Assembly: GCF_041053105.1 (NCBI RefSeq)
Contig: NZ_CP163444.1
Location: 930,001-994,000 of the forward strand
Direction of reading: 5' to 3'
Source: Streptomyces sp. R44
GTDB taxonomy: Bacteria > Actinomycetota > Actinomycetes > Streptomycetales > Streptomycetaceae
Length of the DNA stretch: 64,000 bases
Shown: positions 60,829 to 64,000 of the stretch, in pieces
Numbering within the stretch: the first letter of the stretch is position 1
Layout of the letters: the number at the start of each line of letters is the position of its first letter
Made by a program: the position numbers and the translations under genes
The notes under the pieces: generated by a model
Database searches by the model: none
The model's input: the letters and a program-made list of their open reading frames with translations, nothing else
What the model was told of the DNA's origin: nothing

Positions 60829-60847
60829 ACGTCAGGAGACCTGACGT
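60829..60847. promoter_or_regulatory. Inverted-repeat operator upstream of the kinase operon
   Basis: ACGTCAGG-AGA-CCTGACGT, a perfect 8-3-8 inverted repeat, about 100 bases upstream of the FGGY kinase start, adjacent to an AT-rich patch (60770-60825, with TTGACT at 60812) that may hold promoter elements. A partial third half-site CTGTCAGGTAC precedes it. The 60646-60947 divergent gap holds nothing else I can support. Confidence 0.6.
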
Positions 60848-60947
60848 GCTCGGCCGCGGAGGCTTGACGAAGCCCCCGGGCGGCGGCACCCTGACCCTTT
60901 TCGGTGATCGGATGATCACGGAGCGGTCGAACGACGGGAGCAGCGGG

Positions 60948-62429
60948 ATGACGGGCGGAGCGGTACTCGCCGTCGACCAGGGAACGTCCGGCACGAAGGC
61001 CCTCGTCCTCTGCCCCGAGCGCGGAGTCCTCGGCACCGGGACGGCCCCCGTCCGGCCCCGCCACCTCCCCGGCGGCCTGGTGGAGGTCGACCCGCGTGAG
61101 TTGTACGACTCGGTGGTCACGGCCGGCCGCGCGGCGCTCGCCGAGGCGGACACGCCCGTGGTCGCCGTGGGCCTCGCCAACCAGGGCGAGACGGTGCTCG
61201 CCTGGGACCCCGCCACCGGGGAACCGCTCACCGACGCCCTCGTCTGGCAGGACCGCAGGGCGGCCTCCGTCTGCGCCGGGCTCGACGCCCACGCCGAGGA
61301 GCTGCGCCGCATCAGCGGGCTTCCGCTCGACCCGTACTTCGCGGCGCCCAAGATGGCCTGGATCCGCCGCCACGCCGCCGGCGCCGGTGTGGTCACCACC
61401 AGCGACGCGTGGCTCGTCCACCGGCTCACCGGCGCGTTCGTCACCGACGCGGCCACCGCCGGACGCACCGGGCTCCTCGACCTCGACACGCTCGCCTGGT
61501 CGGAGACCGCCCTCGACCTGTACGGACTCGGCGGCGAGGCACTCCCCCGCGTCGTGGACTGCGACGCCCCGGTCGGCACCACGACCGCGTTCGGCCCCGC
61601 GCTGCCGCTGACCGGGCTCATGGTGGACCAGCAGGCGGCGCTGCTCACCCAGAGCGCCGACGACCCGGCCGCCGCCAAGTGCACCTACGGCACCGGCGCC
61701 TTCCTCCTCGCGCAGACCGGCCACGAGCCCCGGCGCGCCTCGTCCGGACTGGTCAGCTGCGTGGCCTGGCGGCTCGGCGGGCGCGTCACCCACTGCCTCG
61801 ACGGCCAGGTGTACACGGTCGCCTCGGCCGTCCGCTGGCTCACCGACCTGGGCGTGATCGCCGGGGCCGGGGAGCTCGACACGGTCGGCGGGGGCGTGCC
61901 GGACGCGGGCGGCGTCACCTTCGTCCCGGCGTTCGCGGGACTCGCCGCGCCGTGGTGGCGGGGGGACGTGCGCGGCTCGCTCACCGGCCTCGGCCTCGAC
62001 ACCGGGCCCGGCCATCTGGTGCGCGCCCTGTGCGAGGGCGTCGCCGCCCAGGTCGTGGAGCTGGCCGCGGCCACCGCCGCGGACCGGGGGGCGCCGCTGA
62101 CGGCGCTGCGCGCCGACGGCGGGCTCACCCGTTCGGCCCTGCTCATGCAGACCCAGGCCGATCTGCTGCAACTCCCCGTCGAGGTCGCCTCGTTGCCGGA
62201 CGCCACGGCCCTCGGGGTCGGCGCGGCCGCCCGGCTCGGCCACCACCCGGGGCTCACCCTCCGCGAGGCCGTACCGGAGTGGAAGCCGTCGGCCGTGTAC
62301 GAGCCCCGGATCTCGGCCGACGAGGCGGCGGAACGCCTGGGACGCTTCCGTACGGAGGTGGCGGCGCTGGTGGAGCGGTCGGGAGGCGCGGCCCGCGCGG
62401 GGGACGACGCCGGCGGCGGGGCCGCATGA
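60948..62429 (+). CDS. FGGY-family carbohydrate kinase (glycerol kinase-like)
   Basis: 493 residues, ATG 60948 with GGGAG seven bases upstream. GGAVLAVDQGTSGTKALVL is the ATP phosphate-1 motif and FGGY N-terminus; VAVGLANQGETVLAWD, the LVWQDRRA substrate loop, GLMVDQQAALL, CTYGTGAFLL and RADGGLTRSALLMQTQADLL (adenosine motif) complete the fold. It is closest in wording to glycerol kinases, though the substrate could be another polyol. The gene overlaps the downstream G3P-dehydrogenase-like gene (ATGA), consistent with phosphorylation followed by oxidation. Confidence 0.88.
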   Translation: MTGGAVLAVDQGTSGTKALVLCPERGVLGTGTAPVRPRHLPGGLVEVDPRELYDSVVTAGRAALAEADTPVVAVGLANQGETVLAWDPATGEPLTDALVWQDRRAASVCAGLDAHAEELRRISGLPLDPYFAAPKMAWIRRHAAGAGVVTTSDAWLVHRLTGAFVTDAATAGRTGLLDLDTLAWSETALDLYGLGGEALPRVVDCDAPVGTTTAFGPALPLTGLMVDQQAALLTQSADDPAAAKCTYGTGAFLLAQTGHEPRRASSGLVSCVAWRLGGRVTHCLDGQVYTVASAVRWLTDLGVIAGAGELDTVGGGVPDAGGVTFVPAFAGLAAPWWRGDVRGSLTGLGLDTGPGHLVRALCEGVAAQVVELAAATAADRGAPLTALRADGGLTRSALLMQTQADLLQLPVEVASLPDATALGVGAAARLGHHPGLTLREAVPEWKPSAVYEPRISADEAAERLGRFRTEVAALVERSGGAARAGDDAGGGAA

Positions 62430-63850
62430 GCGTCACGCGGACCGGGCCGCTCCCCGCCGGGGAGGCCGCGGAGTACGACGTCGTGGTCGTCGGCGCGGGG
62501 GTCGTCGGTTCCGCGATCGCCCGCGCCCTGGCCCGTCACCCGCTGCGCATCGCGCTCGTGGAGGCGGCCGACGACGTCGGCGACGGCACCTCGAAGGCCA
62601 ACACGGCGATCCTCCACACCGGTTTCGACGCCGCGCCCGGCACCCTGGAGGCCCGCCTCGTGCGCGAGGGACACCGGCTGCTCACCGCGTACGCGCGCGA
62701 GGCCGGCATCCCCGTGGAGCCGCTGGGCGCGCTGCTCGTCGCCTGGAACGAGGAACAACGGGCGACGCTCCCCCGCCTCGCGGAGAAGGCCGAGCGCAAC
62801 GGCCACCGCACCACCCGCCTCCTGACGCCCACCGAACTCGCCGCTCGTGAACCGCACGTGGGGCCGGGCGCCCTGGGTGCGCTGGAAGTGCCGGGCGAGT
62901 CGGTGATCTGCCCGTGGACGACCACCCTCGCGTACGCCACGCAGGCCGTCCGCTCCGGGGTGGACCTGCATCTCGACTGCCGGGTGGAGAAGGTGCGTCC
63001 GGGCGATCCGTACCACCGGCTCGTCACCCGGCGCGGGGTGCTCCGGGCCCGCCACCTCGTCAACGCCTGCGGTCTGCACGCGGACGCCTTCGACGCGCTC
63101 GTCGGCCGGGAGGACTTCACCGTCACCCCGCGCCGGGGCCAGCTGCTCGTCTTCGACAAGTTCGCCCGCGACCTCGTCCGCCACATCCTGCTGCCCGTAC
63201 CCGGGCCGCTCGGCAAGGGCGTGCTCATCTCGCCGACGGTGTACGGGAACGTCATGCTCGGGCCCACCGCCGAGGACCTGGACGACAAGACCGCCACGGG
63301 CACCACGGAGGAGGGGCTCGCCGGCCTGCGCGAACAGGGCGGCCGGATCCTCCCCGCGCTGCTCGACGAGGAGGTCACCGCCGTCTACGCGGGGCTGCGG
63401 GCCGCCACCGGCCAGGAGGACTACCGGATCGCCGCCCATCCGGAGCTGCGGTACGTGACGGTGGGCGGGATCCGCTCCACCGGGCTCACCGCCTCCCTGG
63501 CCATCGCCGAGCACGTCCTCGGCCTCCTCGCGGACTGCGGCCTCGATCCGGGGCCGGCCCGTCCGCTCGCCCCGGTCCGGATGCCGAACCTCGGCGAGTC
63601 CTTCCCCCGCCCGTACCGCGACGCCGGACTCATCGCGCGGGACCCGGAGTTCGGGTCGATCGTCTGTCACTGCGAGCGGGTCACCCGGGGCGAGATCCGG
63701 GCCGCGCTCGCCTCCACGATCCCGCCCGGCGGCCTCGACGGGCTGCGGCGCAGGACGCGCGCCCGCGGCGGCCGCTGCCAGGGGAACCACTGCGGCGCCG
63801 AGGTGCGGGCCCTGTTCGAGGAGCGACCGTACGGGGAGGGGGCACGGTGA
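62426..63850 (+). CDS. FAD-dependent glycerol-3-phosphate dehydrogenase-like protein with BFD Fe-S tail
   Basis: 474 residues. DAO-type FAD domain: YDVVVVGAGVVGSAIARALARH then GTSKANTAILHTGFDA; VVG/FTVTPRRGQLLVFDK and VTVGGIRSTGLTASLAIAEH follow the GlpA/LhgO pattern. The C-terminal ~60 residues carry VCHCERVTRGEI and RCQGNHC, a [2Fe-2S] BFD-like domain as in anaerobic GlpA. In GlpABC the A and B subunits and an Fe-S subunit pass electrons from glycerol-3-phosphate to the quinone pool. Here the next gene encodes another FAD protein, so a two- or three-subunit complex is likely. ATG 62426 overlaps the kinase stop. Confidence 0.87.
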   Translation: MSVTRTGPLPAGEAAEYDVVVVGAGVVGSAIARALARHPLRIALVEAADDVGDGTSKANTAILHTGFDAAPGTLEARLVREGHRLLTAYAREAGIPVEPLGALLVAWNEEQRATLPRLAEKAERNGHRTTRLLTPTELAAREPHVGPGALGALEVPGESVICPWTTTLAYATQAVRSGVDLHLDCRVEKVRPGDPYHRLVTRRGVLRARHLVNACGLHADAFDALVGREDFTVTPRRGQLLVFDKFARDLVRHILLPVPGPLGKGVLISPTVYGNVMLGPTAEDLDDKTATGTTEEGLAGLREQGGRILPALLDEEVTAVYAGLRAATGQEDYRIAAHPELRYVTVGGIRSTGLTASLAIAEHVLGLLADCGLDPGPARPLAPVRMPNLGESFPRPYRDAGLIARDPEFGSIVCHCERVTRGEIRAALASTIPPGGLDGLRRRTRARGGRCQGNHCGAEVRALFEERPYGEGAR

Positions 63851-64000
63851 ACCGAACGGTCGACGTCCTCGTCGTGGGCGCGGGACCCGCCGGGCTCGCC
63901 GCGGCCGCCCGGCTCGCGGCGGCCGGTGCGGGCCGCGTCGAGGTCCTGGAGCGGGAGGCGACGGCGGGCGGGGTGCCGCGCCACTGCTCCCGGCCGGGGT
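63847..64000 (+). CDS. FAD/NAD(P)-binding oxidoreductase, N-terminal part
   Basis: The window holds the first ~51 codons. GTG 63847 overlaps the stop of the previous gene (GTGA). [20 protein letters not shown] with a following EVLEREATAGGVPRHC gives a full dinucleotide-binding fold and the GG-V-P-x-H-C signature seen in GlpB-like or pyridine-nucleotide-disulfide-type partners of BFD-tailed GlpA proteins. The rest lies outside the window, so the length and C-terminal domains are unknown. Confidence 0.8.
   Translation, partial: MNRTVDVLVVGAGPAGLAAAARLAAAGAGRVEVLEREATAGGVPRHCSRPG

Overview
The window is a piece of an actinomycete chromosome, almost certainly Streptomyces. Very high GC with G/C at nearly all third codon positions, frequent GTG starts, many 4-nt ATGA/GTGA gene overlaps, an F420-dependent oxidoreductase and several Streptomyces-type small membrane families (DUF6131-, DUF6328-, DUF4235-, DUF3618- and holin-X-like) all point the same way. 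No rRNA, tRNA, CRISPR array or intact transposase was seen. Layout, 0-28.7 kb: a stress and redox neighbourhood. It holds the end of a TerB-like gene, a BlaI/M56 sensor pair, a SAM methyltransferase, a three-gene operon (TPP-dependent oxidase, FAD/Fe-S D-lactate or glycolate-type dehydrogenase, GH15 glycosidase), two STAS proteins, a YbdK-type carboxylate-amine ligase facing a class II glutamine amidotransferase, and a DUF6328/BON/metallophosphoesterase operon. It continues with topoisomerase IB, a HAD phosphatase, an F420 oxidoreductase, a hemerythrin protein, a molybdopterin oxidoreductase that has lost its Fe-S ligands, a cysteine hydrolase, and a DUF4235/DUF3618/holin-like operon next to a YihY membrane protein. 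28.8-43.5 kb: an accessory segment bounded by a 69-bp direct repeat (66 of 69 identical; 28835-28903 and 43429-43497). A decayed serine-recombinase tail lies just inside the right copy. The segment holds two truncated pseudogenes, a WYL regulator with its divergent neighbour, two secreted FG-GAP proteins (one fused to an SGNH hydrolase), a lipoprotein, an XRE regulator/MFS exporter/alcohol dehydrogenase module, a PAS-PP2C phosphatase and a glycine-rich RTX protein. 43.7-48.9 kb: dhaKLM (phosphotransferase-type dihydroxyacetone kinase), then a cobalamin riboswitch and the cobalt importer cbiMNQO. 48.9-57 kb: an old-yellow-enzyme/2,4-dienoyl-CoA reductase-like flavoprotein with a palindromic operator over its -35 box and a downstream PadR gene; a large inverted repeat; a PIB-4-type metal ATPase with its divergent ArsR regulator; a flavin monooxygenase; a DUF2252 protein. 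57-64 kb: a GntR/UTRA regulator, an APC-type permease, an unknown protein, and a translationally coupled operon of FGGY kinase, glycerol-3-phosphate-dehydrogenase-like oxidoreductase with an iron-sulfur tail, and a second FAD oxidoreductase cut by the window edge. This last group looks like a catabolic unit for glycerol or another small polyol. All functional names rest on motifs recognised by eye; no database search was run.
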